Positions 9,519-18,984 are shown, counted from the first letter of the stretch. The stretch is DNA of 64,000 nt from Parvularcula sp. IMCC14364 (GCF_030758415.1 NZ_CP132334.1:2802001-2866000); one strand, 5' to 3'. Notes: generated by a model from the letters alone, not told the origin. Translations and numbers: made by a program.

Positions 9519-10856
9519 ATGCGTGTTGCGATGATCGGAACCGGATATGTTGGATTGGTCTCCGGCGCATGTTTTTCTGATTTTGGCCACACGGTCATCT
9601 GCGTCGACAAAGACGAAAGCAAGATTGACCGCCTGCAAAAAGGCGAGATCCCGATTTATGAGCCGGGTCTGGAAAAACTGGTGGCAGACAATGTCGCAGC
9701 TGAACGGCTATCCTTTACCACGGATCTCGGGGCGGCTGTGCCCGGTGCCGATGCCGTCTTCATCGCCGTTGGCACACCGTCACGTCGCGGCGACGGTTTC
9801 GCGGACCTGTCCTATGTCCATGCGGCAGCAGAAGAAATTGCGACATTGCTGCAGGGCTACACAGTGGTCATCACCAAATCGACCGTGCCTGTCGGCACCG
9901 GGGCCGAGGTTGAGGACATTATCACCCTTGAACGCAAGGACCTGAAGGCAGGGATCGATTTCTCCGTCGCCTCCAATCCAGAATTCTTGCGCGAAGGCGC
10001 TGCCATTGAAGACTTCAAGCGCCCGGACCGCGTGGTCTGCGGCGTAGAAGATGATCACGCCGCTGCCGTGATGCGTGAATTGTATCGCCCCCTGTTCATC
10101 AATGAAACGCCCATGGTCATTACCAACCGCGTGACGTCTGAGCTGATCAAATATGCGGCCAACGCCTTCCTCGCGACCAAGATCACCTTCATCAATGAAA
10201 TGGCTGACCTTTGCGAAAAAGTGGGCGCAAATGTGCAGGAAGTCGCCAAAGGTATCGGCCTTGACGGTCGCATCGGTGGTAAGTTCCTTCATGCGGGTCC
10301 AGGCTATGGCGGCTCCTGCTTTCCAAAGGATACGCTGGCCCTCGTGCGCACAGCGCAACAATTCGAGGCGCCAACGAAAATTGTCGAGGCCGTTGTTGAA
10401 ATCAATGATCGTCGTAAAAAAGCCATGGCAGAGCGCATCAAGACAGCTGCTGGTGGTGACCTTAAAGGCAAGACAATCGCGGTGCTCGGCCTGACCTTCA
10501 AGCCTAATACGGACGACATGCGTGACAGCCCCTCTCTGGATATTATCCCTGCCCTGATTGAAGCTGGTGCAGAAATCAGGGCCCATGACCCGGCTGGGAT
10601 GGAAGAGGCCAGGAAACATTTTGGCGACACGATCATGTATTGTGACGGGCCCTACCATGCCCTTGAAGGTGCCGACCTTGCCACCATCATCACAGAATGG
10701 GATGCCTACAGAGCACTTGATATGGCGCGACTGAAATCACTCCTTTCAAGCCCGATCCTTGTGGACCTGCGCAATGTCTACAAACCGGACTATATGGCGG
10801 AAAACGGCTTTGATTATCACTCTATCGGCCGACCATCTGTGGCAGTTGAAGGCTGA
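9519..10856 (+). CDS. ugd: UDP-glucose 6-dehydrogenase
   Basis: Oxidises UDP-glucose to UDP-glucuronate with two NAD+, feeding envelope polysaccharide synthesis. 445 residues. Seen: the Rossmann GTGYVGLV at residues 7-14, the AVGTPS loop near 88, the STVPVGT segment, the NPEFLREG motif, and the catalytic cysteine in GPGYGGSCFPKDT near residue 264. The C-terminal UDP-binding domain has LGLTFKPNTDDMRDSPS. GAAGGAG lies before the ATG. A predicted UDP-glucuronate epimerase lies 2.4 kb away on the other strand, so the two may act in sequence. Confidence 0.96.
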   Translation: MRVAMIGTGYVGLVSGACFSDFGHTVICVDKDESKIDRLQKGEIPIYEPGLEKLVADNVAAERLSFTTDLGAAVPGADAVFIAVGTPSRRGDGFADLSYVHAAAEEIATLLQGYTVVITKSTVPVGTGAEVEDIITLERKDLKAGIDFSVASNPEFLREGAAIEDFKRPDRVVCGVEDDHAAAVMRELYRPLFINETPMVITNRVTSELIKYAANAFLATKITFINEMADLCEKVGANVQEVAKGIGLDGRIGGKFLHAGPGYGGSCFPKDTLALVRTAQQFEAPTKIVEAVVEINDRRKKAMAERIKTAAGGDLKGKTIAVLGLTFKPNTDDMRDSPSLDIIPALIEAGAEIRAHDPAGMEEARKHFGDTIMYCDGPYHALEGADLATIITEWDAYRALDMARLKSLLSSPILVDLRNVYKPDYMAENGFDYHSIGRPSVAVEG

Positions 10857-10928
10857 ATGCCTACGCGCGTCGCATTGCGTGATTTTCGCGTAACTTCGCT
10901 AACTTGTGCCGGTAAGGCAGAATAAGGG

Positions 10929-11879
10929 TCAGGCGCTGGCCAGAAAGACGCCGAACCAGCCCTTTGGATCCATCCATGTCTGCTTGAGATGCCACCCGGA
11001 TTTCTCAAGCAGCTGCGCAAAGCTGCCGGGTGTATATTTATAGGAATACTCTGTGCGCACACGATCGCCTTTTACAAAGGCGAATGTTTCTCCGGCGACT
11101 TCAACCGCCTGATCTGCCAGCGATTCAATATAAATTTCTATGCGGCTCTTTTGAGTATTGAACATTGAGACATGGCGGAATTTGGCAATGTCAAAGTCTG
11201 CTGCCAACTCTTTGTTCATGCGTTCCAGCAGGTTGAGGGTGAATTTCTGCGTCACCCCCTCGCTGTCATCATAAGCGCGCTCGAGATACTCTGTCTTCTT
11301 GACAAGATCAGCGCTGATCAAGAGATGTGCTCCATCACCCAGAGCTTCCCGGGCACCGCGCAGGAACCGGGCAGCAACATCTTCAGGAAAATTGCCAATC
11401 GTTGACCCGGGAAAGAATCCAAGCCGACGTTTTTTGCGGGTAAACGCAGCCGGTAATTCGTAGGGGGCTGTCAGGTCAGCGACAAGCGGAATGATTTCCA
11501 GTTCCGGAAATAGCGTATGCAAATCTTCTGCAGCGTCCTGTAGAAATTCCTCAGCCACATCAATGGGCACATAAATATCCGGTGCCAGGGCACTGAGCAG
11601 GCGCCGCGTTTTGATACTTGCCCCGCTGCCAAATTCTGTCACGGCCATACCGGGACCAAACATCGCTGCCAGCGCTGGAAAAGCCTCATCAAAAATGGCC
11701 GCTTCCGTCCGCGTAAGATAATAATCCTCGACCTGCGTGATGTCCTCAAACAGGGCAGAACCCTGTGTATCATACAACCATTTGCTTGATATGGATGGCG
11801 GATCAGCTTTGAGACTGCGCAACACATCCTCGGCAAAGTCATCACTGGCCGAGTCGGCAAGCTGTTTTTTCTTCAGCAT
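10929..11879 (-). CDS. egtD: L-histidine N-alpha-methyltransferase EgtD
   Basis: SAM-dependent methyltransferase that trimethylates histidine to hercynine, the first step of ergothioneine synthesis. 316 residues, close to the usual length. The N-terminal SSKWLYDTQGSALFEDIT and EDYYLTRTE blocks, the SAM-binding EFGSGASIKTRRLL, and FFPGSTIGNFPED are the diagnostic motifs of EgtD (DUF2260). The start lies 6 bases after the egtB stop, so the two are surely one operon, with egtB first. The EgtE C-S lyase is not in the window. Confidence 0.94.
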   Translation of the reverse strand: MLKKKQLADSASDDFAEDVLRSLKADPPSISSKWLYDTQGSALFEDITQVEDYYLTRTEAAIFDEAFPALAAMFGPGMAVTEFGSGASIKTRRLLSALAPDIYVPIDVAEEFLQDAAEDLHTLFPELEIIPLVADLTAPYELPAAFTRKKRRLGFFPGSTIGNFPEDVAARFLRGAREALGDGAHLLISADLVKKTEYLERAYDDSEGVTQKFTLNLLERMNKELAADFDIAKFRHVSMFNTQKSRIEIYIESLADQAVEVAGETFAFVKGDRVRTEYSYKYTPGSFAQLLEKSGWHLKQTWMDPKGWFGVFLASA

Positions 11880-11885
11880 AATGAA

Positions 11886-13151
11886 TTAGCAATCTTTGGC
11901 GAGCCGCAGCCCGGAGAATTGCCACCTTTTGTCTGGGTGAAAGAAATTTCTGTATGTGGGCCGAACATGCCCTTGTGGCGTCACGCAGGAGCCACCGCGC
12001 AGCACCATCTGGCCACTCATGAATTTGCCATTATATTCCCCGACGGCCCCACCCGAAACCCTGAAACCCGGATAGGGAGTAAACGGACTTTGCGTCCATT
12101 CCCACACATCCCCGAACATACCGGCCAACCCCTGCCGCGTTTGCGGACGAGGCCTGTAGCGCTCACTGTCAGCAAAATTGCCGTCACTCTCAACTGAATG
12201 GCTGGCATGTTCCCATTCATGTTCTGTTGGCAACCGCGCGCCAAACCATGTCGCAAAAGCATCAGCCTCATAATAGCTGATATGCGCAACCGGTGCATTT
12301 AGGTCCACTGGCTGTAAGCCGCGCAATGTCATTTGCTGCCACTGCCCATCAGCATCATGCCAGTATAAAGGTGCAGACCAGTTGCTATTCCGGGCAGCGT
12401 CCCAGCCATCCGCCAGCCATAAACTGGCAGTCGCATATCCACCGTCCTGCATAAAGGTTAGCCATTCGCCGTTCGTGACGGCTCGCCCTGCCAGAGCGAA
12501 AGGCCGCAGCAGCGCTTCATGGCGCGGGCGCTCGCAGTCAAACGCAAATGCGTCACCGCGATCGCCCGTCTCAACCACGCCGCCAGCGAACTGATGCCAG
12601 ACAATATCTGGCGGGCCATCTTCCCTGATAACTTCAAGTGGCACCGGGTTACGATATGCGGGCTTCAGGGGGTTTTGCGCGAAGAGATGCAAAATATCCG
12701 TCAGGAAAAGTTCCTGGTGCTGCTGTTCATGGTGCAGGCCAAGCTCAAGCAGCGTACTTATCTGGCTACTGACAGCCTCGCCAGAGATGGCCATCACAGC
12801 TTCATCCACATGATTGCGATAGGCTTTTATGTCATCCAGTGAGGGACGGGTCAGCAAACCACGTGACGGGCGCGGGTGTCGTGCGCCAACCGCTTCATAA
12901 TAGGAATTGAACAGAAAATTGTAATCCGGATTAAACAAAGTGTAATTGCGGATATGTGGTACAAGGACAAAAGTTTCAAAGAACCAGCTTGTATGGGCCA
13001 GATGCCATTTTGACGGACTTGCATCCGGCATGGATTGGGCTGTCGCATCTGCGTCTGTCAGGCCCTCTGCCAGGCAGGATGTCTCATTTCTGATACGCAG
13101 GTACGCGTCCTGTAAATGGGACAATTTCTGAGCTGGTGAATTTTCAGCCAC
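11886..13151 (-). CDS. egtB: Ergothioneine biosynthesis sulfoxide synthase EgtB
   Basis: Non-haem iron enzyme that joins hercynine to a thiol donor (gamma-glutamylcysteine or cysteine) with O2, giving the sulfoxide precursor of ergothioneine. 421 residues. An N-terminal DinB-like domain has the iron-ligand set: His in HLAHTSWF near 53 and an H-x3-H-x-E motif (HHEQQHQEL) near 143. The C-terminal half is an FGE/sulfatase-modifying fold (TNGEWLTFMQDGGY, ARLPTEHEWEHA, FGDVWEWTQSPF, VLRGGSC). I start at the GTG at 13151, which has AGGAG 8 bases upstream; a TTG at 13199 has no such site. No egtC is adjacent. Confidence 0.92.
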   Translation of the reverse strand: MAENSPAQKLSHLQDAYLRIRNETSCLAEGLTDADATAQSMPDASPSKWHLAHTSWFFETFVLVPHIRNYTLFNPDYNFLFNSYYEAVGARHPRPSRGLLTRPSLDDIKAYRNHVDEAVMAISGEAVSSQISTLLELGLHHEQQHQELFLTDILHLFAQNPLKPAYRNPVPLEVIREDGPPDIVWHQFAGGVVETGDRGDAFAFDCERPRHEALLRPFALAGRAVTNGEWLTFMQDGGYATASLWLADGWDAARNSNWSAPLYWHDADGQWQQMTLRGLQPVDLNAPVAHISYYEADAFATWFGARLPTEHEWEHASHSVESDGNFADSERYRPRPQTRQGLAGMFGDVWEWTQSPFTPYPGFRVSGGAVGEYNGKFMSGQMVLRGGSCVTPQGHVRPTYRNFFHPDKRWQFSGLRLAKDC

Positions 13152-13215
13152 TTGATATCTCCTGCCGGTGGTCTTTGCAGGATGCTCCCGTGAATACAAC
13201 AGGCAACGGGTAATT

Positions 13216-14193
13216 TTATGGGCAAAAACTGCTCGCCCTGTACCATTTCACAAATTCTTCAATACCCTCTTCAAGGGGCACTGTCGGCGAATAGCGCAGC
13301 TCTGAACGGGCGCGTGAAATATCTGCCCACGTATGAACCACATCACCTTTCTGCATTTCAGTGTACTCTTTTTCGGCCTCCCGGCCCATCCCCTTTTCCA
13401 CCAGATGCACAAGGCTCATCAACTCTTCCGGGTGATCATTGCCGATATTGTAAACTCGATGGGGGACAGCCATGCCAGAGAGCACGGCCGATTTGTCGAG
13501 CGCAGCGAGAACACCGCTCACCACATCATCAACATAAGTAAAGTCACGCCCCATGCGGCCATTGTTGAAAATTCTGATGGGCTCCTGTCGCCGGATTTTC
13601 TCTGAAAAAATCCAGTAGGCCATGTCGGGCCGCCCCCACGGGCCGTAAACGGTGAAAAACCGCAGGCCCGTTAACGGCAGGCCGTACAGCCGGGCGTAAG
13701 AGTTGGCCAACAACTCATTGGATTTTTTTGTGGCCCCGTAAAAAGACACCGGGTCGTCCGTCATGTCGCCTTCACTGAACGGTGTCTTGCGGTTGCCACC
13801 ATAAACTGAAGACGAGGAAGCATAGACCATATGCCGCACTTCCAGCTTCTGCGCGAGCGCAAGCATATTGGCATGACCAACCAGATTGGAGGCCACATAG
13901 GCGGCCGGATTCTCGATTGAATACCGCACCCCCGCCTGTGCCGCCAGATGCACAATGCGGCTGATGCCCTTGCCATCCACAGCCTTGGCAAGCGCATCTG
14001 CCTCAGCGAGCTCTGCCTGAACAAAGGTGAAATCAGGATGACTTTCAAGCTGTTTGAGGCGTCCCTGCTTGAGGTCTGTAGAGTAATAGGCGTTCAGATT
14101 GTCGATACCGACAACCTTGTCGCCGCGCGCCAACAGCCCTTTCGCGGTGTGAAAGCCGATGAACCCGGCAGCACCCGTCAGTAAAACGACCAT
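13216..14193 (-). CDS. NAD-dependent epimerase, probable UDP-glucuronate epimerase
   Basis: 325-residue extended-SDR sugar-nucleotide epimerase. Rossmann motif TGAAGFIGFHTAKGL at the N-terminus, cofactor DNLNAYY (typical of UDP-glucuronate 4-epimerases that read ...DNLNDYYD...), a SSSSVYGGN serine loop, catalytic YGATK near residue 153, and LRFFTVYGPWGRPDMA. These fit the LpsL/CapI/GAE group converting UDP-GlcA to UDP-GalA for lipopolysaccharide or capsule. GGTGGAG precedes the ATG. It lies upstream of egtB on the same strand, 64 bases apart, and shares a pathway with ugd rather than with egtB. A UDP-glucose 4-epimerase role is less likely. Confidence 0.82.
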   Translation of the reverse strand: MVVLLTGAAGFIGFHTAKGLLARGDKVVGIDNLNAYYSTDLKQGRLKQLESHPDFTFVQAELAEADALAKAVDGKGISRIVHLAAQAGVRYSIENPAAYVASNLVGHANMLALAQKLEVRHMVYASSSSVYGGNRKTPFSEGDMTDDPVSFYGATKKSNELLANSYARLYGLPLTGLRFFTVYGPWGRPDMAYWIFSEKIRRQEPIRIFNNGRMGRDFTYVDDVVSGVLAALDKSAVLSGMAVPHRVYNIGNDHPEELMSLVHLVEKGMGREAEKEYTEMQKGDVVHTWADISRARSELRYSPTVPLEEGIEEFVKWYRASSFCP

Positions 14194-14337
14194 CTGTTAC
14201 TCCACCTCGTTTTGGGCCTGATCAATTCAGGGCCTTGTGACTGATCCTGCAAACGCCGTCAAACACGCGCCTGGCAAAGCGTTGTCTTTTCAGAATCTTA
14301 CATGATAAGTCGCTGTCTTGCGATGAAGGGTTTTTGC

Positions 14338-14958
14338 ATGCGGGCGACACGCAACCTGTTTGATGGCCTGACCATCGGCCTTCTGGGTGGCTCCTTCAAC
14401 CCGCCCCATGACGGCCATCGGCAAATCTCCCTGACAGGCCTGCAACGCATGAATCTGGATTATGTCTGGTGGCTTGTCACCCCCGGCAACCCGCAAAAGC
14501 GGGGGGCAGACTATGCCAGCCTTGAGGCCCGCATGGTGGCGGCCCGCAACTGCGCCAGCCATCCGCGCATCCTCATCAGTGATTACGAAGCCCGCCACGG
14601 CCTGACCTATACGGCCAATACCATCCGGTCTCTGAAAAGCCGTTTCCCGAAGACCCGTTTTGTCTGGATGATGGGCGCAGATAATCTGGCCGGTTTTCAT
14701 ACCTGGCAAGACTGGCGACTGATTGCCGCCAATGTGCCACTAGCGGTTTTCAATCGCCCGGGCCACACCATAGCTTGCCTGCGCTCCCCTGCGGCCCAGA
14801 CCATGGATCAGTATCGGCATCCCGTGGAGGCGGCGGCCCGGCTGGCGCACTTGTCAGCACCTGCCTGGATATACTTCCCCCATATCTATAATGAGATGAG
14901 TTCAACAGCGATCCGGCAATCCAATCAGGACTGGAAGGCACTGCTTGCCAGCCGCTAA
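14338..14958 (+). CDS. nadD: Nicotinate-nucleotide adenylyltransferase
   Basis: Adenylates nicotinate mononucleotide to deamido-NAD+, a step in NAD synthesis. 206 residues with the nucleotidyltransferase motif GGSFNPPHDGHRQIS (HxGH-like, here H-D-G-H) near the N-terminus, and WMMGADNLAGFHTWQDW plus the C-terminal ISSTxIR-like SSTAIRQ. I take the ATG at 14338 with GAAGGG about 8 bases upstream; in-frame ATGs at 14302 and 14323 lack a ribosome site. It heads the conserved nadD-rsfS-rlmH cluster. Confidence 0.93.
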   Translation: MRATRNLFDGLTIGLLGGSFNPPHDGHRQISLTGLQRMNLDYVWWLVTPGNPQKRGADYASLEARMVAARNCASHPRILISDYEARHGLTYTANTIRSLKSRFPKTRFVWMMGADNLAGFHTWQDWRLIAANVPLAVFNRPGHTIACLRSPAAQTMDQYRHPVEAAARLAHLSAPAWIYFPHIYNEMSSTAIRQSNQDWKALLASR

Positions 14959-15067
14959 AATCGCGCACGATCTGTTTGACCATGACGACGCAACAACCGT
15001 TCACTTTTGCTGCGAAAAGTGTTATCTGTTATCGGCGGCGATTTTGTGTCCGCGTTGTAAATGGAGG

Positions 15068-15532
15068 ATGGCGCTGAATTCTCAGTCCAGCGAAGCAACA
15101 GCCAGTAATGGCAAAGTTTCAACAGGGTCGAACATTGCTGGTTCATATGACGACCTGGCGGCCAAAAAAAATGCAGCTAAAATACGGGATATGGTCCTTA
15201 AACAGCTGGAAGACGACAAGGCCGAAAACATCATCTCAATCAACCTTGATGGAAAGTCGGATGTGGCTGACGCGATGATTATCGCTTCAGGCAGATCACA
15301 ACGCCATGTGGGTGCGCTTGCCGATCACATCGCGCGGGAAATCAAGGACAAGGGACATGGCAGCCCTTCTGTTGAAGGGATGCCTGCCTGTGACTGGGTC
15401 CTCATCGACACAGGCGACCTTATCGTCCATCTGTTCCGTCCGGAAGTGCGCGACTTTTACAACCTTGAGCGAATCTGGTCGCCAGAGGCCTTCGCTGAAC
15501 CGGGTAAAGTCACCAAGCCGGCAAGTCATTAG
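15068..15532 (+). CDS. rsfS: Ribosomal silencing factor RsfS
   Basis: Binds uL14 on the 50S subunit and blocks subunit joining when nutrients are short. From the ATG at 15068 it has 154 residues; the core runs from LEDDKAENIISINLDGKSDVADAMIIASGRS to DLIVHLFRPEVRDFYNLERIW, both diagnostic. The start is uncertain: GGAGG directly touches this ATG, too close for a normal ribosome site, and the frame stays open upstream to 14945, though that part does not look like RsfS. About 35 N-terminal residues rich in Ser/Ala/Asn precede the conserved domain. It lies between nadD and rlmH. Confidence 0.92.
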   Translation: MALNSQSSEATASNGKVSTGSNIAGSYDDLAAKKNAAKIRDMVLKQLEDDKAENIISINLDGKSDVADAMIIASGRSQRHVGALADHIAREIKDKGHGSPSVEGMPACDWVLIDTGDLIVHLFRPEVRDFYNLERIWSPEAFAEPGKVTKPASH

Positions 15533-15537
15533 GGCAT

Positions 15538-16031
15538 ATGCAGGTTTCGATCGGGGCTGTCGGCTACCTGAAAAAGGGGCCGGAGCATGAGTTGTGTCCG
15601 AATATTCTCGCCGCTTCAACGGCATCGGCGCGCAGCTTGGCCTGAAAGGCATCCGGATAAACGAAATAGAAGTTGGCAAATCATTGCCCCGCACAAAGCG
15701 TCAGGCGCTGGAAGCTGAACATCTTCTGACCCCGGTTACCCCCAGCGATACGCTCATCTGTCTGGATGAACGCGGCAAGACCATCGGCAGCCGGGATCTG
15801 GCACAGATGATCGCTATTGAAAGAGACAATGGTGCCAGTACCACATGGTTCCTGATTGGCGGGGCTGACGGGCATGGCCCTGCCGTCTCTGATCTGGTCA
15901 GTAGCTCGAAGGCACGAGCCATCTCATTTGGCAAGGCAACCTGGCCACATATGCTGGTGCGGGTAATGCTGGCGGAACAATTATATCGCGCCGCCACCAT
16001 TCTGGGAAAACATCCCTATCACAGAGACTGA
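15538..16031 (+). pseudogene. rlmH: 23S rRNA (pseudouridine1915-N3)-methyltransferase RlmH, frameshifted
   Basis: SPOUT-class methyltransferase of Psi1915 in 23S rRNA. The N-terminal frame starts at the ATG at 15538, 5 bases after rsfS, and reads MQVSIGAVGYLKKGPEHEL. The rest of the protein (VSEYSRRFNGIG onward to FGKATWPHMLVRVMLAEQLYRA and the C-terminal HPYHRD) lies in a different frame from 15594. Adding one G near 15594 (TTGTG to TTGGTG) joins them into 164 residues, the normal length. The first frame otherwise ends at a TGA about 36 codons in. A GTG at 15594 could give a 145-residue product lacking the first beta strand. Either a true mutation or a sequence error. Confidence 0.82.
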
Positions 16032-16053
16032 GAATCTGACCAATGATGAGATA

Positions 16054-17283
16054 ATGAAATCACTCCTGCCATATGCCCTGAGCCTTCTTGTCGCCGCGCC
16101 GGCTCATGCCCTGGCCCTGCCTCAACAGATAGATCAGGAGCAGCGCCTGAAAGAAATTGAAGCGCAGCTGGAAAACAACACGCGCAACGCTGAGGAGATG
16201 AAGCAGATCGTTCCCTTACGCGAGCAGGAACTTGCCGGTCTGCGCGCCCGACTTATCGAAAGCGCAGACTCCCTGAAAGAAGCGGAAACCAGCGCGACCC
16301 GCATCGAACGCCGACTGGAAGACCTGGAAACTGAAGCCCTGTTGGTGCAGCAGGATCTGGATACGCGCCAGCGCGAAATCAGTGACATTCTGGCAGCGCT
16401 GCAATCACTTGAGCGCTCAAAACCGCCTGCTCTTGCAGTCTCGCCCGGCGATGCGGCAAAAGCTGCCCGTGCTGCCATGACCCTTTCCGGTACAGTACCG
16501 GACCTTCAGGTCAAAGTTGACGAGTTGCAGTCCGTTATCGACAGGAATGCCTTGCTGCAACGCCAGATGCGCGATGAGCGCACCACGCTGTTACAATCTT
16601 ACGACGAACTGGATGCCCGCAGCCAGATACTTGAAGACCAGTTCCAGCAGAAGCAGCGCGAGTTTCAGGAAGTCAATGACACTCTCGCCCGGCTTGAAGA
16701 AGAGAACACACGTCTTGCCCGGGAAGCGACATCGATCCGCGAGTTGCTGCTGCGCCTGAACGAACGCGCAAACGCTGAAGACGCCCTGCCCGTGCCGCGC
16801 CTGCGCCCCTCGGCAAACACACCTGCCATCTCCGGCGAAAGTCTGGCGCGCCGTCCTGATCTCAACATCTATAATGAACTGCCGCGCCAGTTCAGCGCGG
16901 CACGGGGCAAGCTGCCTCTGCCCGTTTCAGGTCGCATGACCCGCAAATTCGGCAGTCAGGCAGATGGCGAAGCCCTGGAAGGGCTGCGCATCGAAACCCG
17001 CGGCGGCGCCATTGTCACCTCCCCCTTCAACGGCAAGGTCGTTTTTGCCGAGAGCCTTGGCCGCCTTGGCAATGTTTTCATCCTTGATGTGGGGGAAAAC
17101 TACCATGTCATCATGATGGGCATCGCCAGTCTGGAAGTGTCAGCCGGAGAGCAGATAAATGCCGGTGAGCCGATTGGTTACATGTCCGATGCCAATGAGC
17201 GTGAAGAGTTACATTTCGAGATCAGGCGCAATCGCGAGCCGCTGGATCCGGCCAAATGGTTCACGGGGAGTCTTACCGGCTGA
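16054..17283 (+). CDS. EnvC-like murein hydrolase activator (degenerate M23/LytM)
   Basis: 409 residues. A signal peptide (to about AHA|LA) is followed by a long coiled coil (about residues 25-235, rich in E, Q, R, L heptads) and a C-terminal LytM/M23 domain (residues about 285-405). The zinc-site sequence is degraded: where active M23 enzymes have H-x3-D, this one reads GLRIETRGG, although LHFEIRRN keeps the HxE end. That is the EnvC pattern: a periplasmic activator of amidases at the division site rather than a hydrolase. The position before ctpA is common in alphaproteobacteria. Confidence 0.87.
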   Translation: MKSLLPYALSLLVAAPAHALALPQQIDQEQRLKEIEAQLENNTRNAEEMKQIVPLREQELAGLRARLIESADSLKEAETSATRIERRLEDLETEALLVQQDLDTRQREISDILAALQSLERSKPPALAVSPGDAAKAARAAMTLSGTVPDLQVKVDELQSVIDRNALLQRQMRDERTTLLQSYDELDARSQILEDQFQQKQREFQEVNDTLARLEEENTRLAREATSIRELLLRLNERANAEDALPVPRLRPSANTPAISGESLARRPDLNIYNELPRQFSAARGKLPLPVSGRMTRKFGSQADGEALEGLRIETRGGAIVTSPFNGKVVFAESLGRLGNVFILDVGENYHVIMMGIASLEVSAGEQINAGEPIGYMSDANEREELHFEIRRNREPLDPAKWFTGSLTG

Positions 17284-17408
17284 ATTCTAACCGAATTTAC
17301 CCAAAATTTAATGTCCATCCTCAACACAATAGCGGGATTGGGCATTTGCAGAAGCCGGAAGGTCATGCAAGTATTCCAGTCTGAAAAATCGAGAAAAGGT
17401 CCGTTCGT

Positions 17409-18848
17409 ATGGTCGATCAAAAAGCCCGTCATCAGAAATCAGCCCGGCACGCACGCCAGACGACAAACAGGAAGTCACCGAACAGAAAGACATCGCTTTC
17501 CGTTATCGCTGCTTCTGCCCTGACCGGCAGTGCCATCACCGCCATTCTGATGACAAGTGGCTTTGCCCGGTCGACCGTTGGCCCGGACATCTTTCGCCAG
17601 CTTGATCTGTTTGGCGATGTCATCACCCAGGTGAACCAGAATTATGTAGTGGAGCCCGATAATGGCGATCTCATTGAAGGGGCCATTGACGGGATGCTGA
17701 ACAGCCTTGATCCGCATTCCAGCTATCTCAACGCTGAAGACCTGCAAACCATGCAGGAACAGACACGCGGCGAATTTGCCGGTCTGGGCATTCAGGTAAC
17801 CATGGACAATGAAGGCCGTGGCCGTGGTCTGGTGCGCGTTGTTTCTCCGATTGACGATACGCCAGCTGACCGCGCCGGTATGCAGACCAATGATCTGATC
17901 TATGAAATTGATGGACAGGCCGTTTTCGGCATGACCCTGACCGATGCCATCGCCCTGATGAAAGGGCCACGTGGCACTTCCGTTGACCTGAAGCTGCTGC
18001 GCGAAGATGTGCGCGAGCCGATTGATCTGACACTGGTGCGCGATACAGTCACCGTCAACCCGGTAGTCTCCCGCGTCGAGCGCGACAATTTCGGCTATGT
18101 CCGACTCGCTCAGTTTACAGAGCAAACCTACCCGAAAATGGTCGATGCCATCGAAGCATTGGACAAGGAAATTCCGGGTGGCATGCGCGGCCTGGTGCTT
18201 GACCTGCGCAGTAATCCCGGCGGGTTGCTGGATCAGGCAGTCGCAGTTTCCGATGCCTTCCTAGAAGGTGGTGAAATTGTCTCCACCCGTGGCCGCCGCG
18301 CCAAGAACACCATGCGCGAGCTTGGCACACCCGGCGATATCCTTGACGGGCGCCCGCTGATTGTCCTCGTCAATGCAGGATCAGCCTCAGCCTCTGAAAT
18401 TGTCTCAGGCGCTGTACAAGACCGCAATCGTGGTCTGGTTGTCGGCACAAAGACTTTCGGCAAAGGGTCTGTACAGACTGTATTGCCTCTGCAAAACGGC
18501 CTTAGCGGGGCGCTGCGCCTGACAACGGCGCGTTATTATACGCCATCCGGTCGCTCCATTCAGGCACTTGGCATCATGCCAGACATTGTGCTGGAAATAA
18601 CGCGCCCGGATCAGGAAGAGCCTCTTGAAGCCCGCAGTGAAAGTGATCTTCAAGGCGCACTCGCTGCAGAAATTCGCGGCGATGCAGACGTGACGACAGA
18701 GACGGATGAAAATGACACATCTCTCTTTGTTGAGCCGATCCTGTGTGAGGAAGAGGAAGATTGCCAGCTGCAACGCGCACTTGATATCCTCGCCGATGGC
18801 ACAGAATTCACACAGTATCTGGCGGATGCAAGTTCAATCCAGCGGTAA
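17409..18848 (+). CDS. ctpA: S41-family carboxy-terminal processing protease
   Basis: Periplasmic serine protease, 479 residues. An N-terminal basic stretch is followed by one hydrophobic anchor (SALTGSAITAILMTSG) near residue 28. A PDZ domain lies at about 105-185 (FAGLGIQVTM to DLKLLRED), then the S41 core with the nucleophile Ser in GSASASEIVSGA near 325 and the general-base Lys in FGKGSVQTV near 350. The acidic C-terminal tail contains a CEEEEDCQLQRALDIL cysteine pair. AAAAGG lies 8 bases before the ATG. CtpA proteases trim or degrade envelope proteins, often peptidoglycan hydrolases, which fits the EnvC-like gene upstream. Confidence 0.93.
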   Translation: MVDQKARHQKSARHARQTTNRKSPNRKTSLSVIAASALTGSAITAILMTSGFARSTVGPDIFRQLDLFGDVITQVNQNYVVEPDNGDLIEGAIDGMLNSLDPHSSYLNAEDLQTMQEQTRGEFAGLGIQVTMDNEGRGRGLVRVVSPIDDTPADRAGMQTNDLIYEIDGQAVFGMTLTDAIALMKGPRGTSVDLKLLREDVREPIDLTLVRDTVTVNPVVSRVERDNFGYVRLAQFTEQTYPKMVDAIEALDKEIPGGMRGLVLDLRSNPGGLLDQAVAVSDAFLEGGEIVSTRGRRAKNTMRELGTPGDILDGRPLIVLVNAGSASASEIVSGAVQDRNRGLVVGTKTFGKGSVQTVLPLQNGLSGALRLTTARYYTPSGRSIQALGIMPDIVLEITRPDQEEPLEARSESDLQGALAAEIRGDADVTTETDENDTSLFVEPILCEEEEDCQLQRALDILADGTEFTQYLADASSIQR

Positions 18849-18984
18849 ATTATACCCCTGAATGATGCTGGCAGGTGTTCATCCATGCGCGACAGGCAAC
18901 CTTGTGCGCGCAGGAGGGAAACGAACAATAGCTAGAATATGGCGGGTCCTGCTACAGGTTGATAGCTGACAGGTCAGGTCGTCG

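Noticed and set aside
16054-17283. M23 gene as an active endopeptidase
   Set aside because: The H-x3-D zinc motif is missing, so an EnvC-type activator is more likely.
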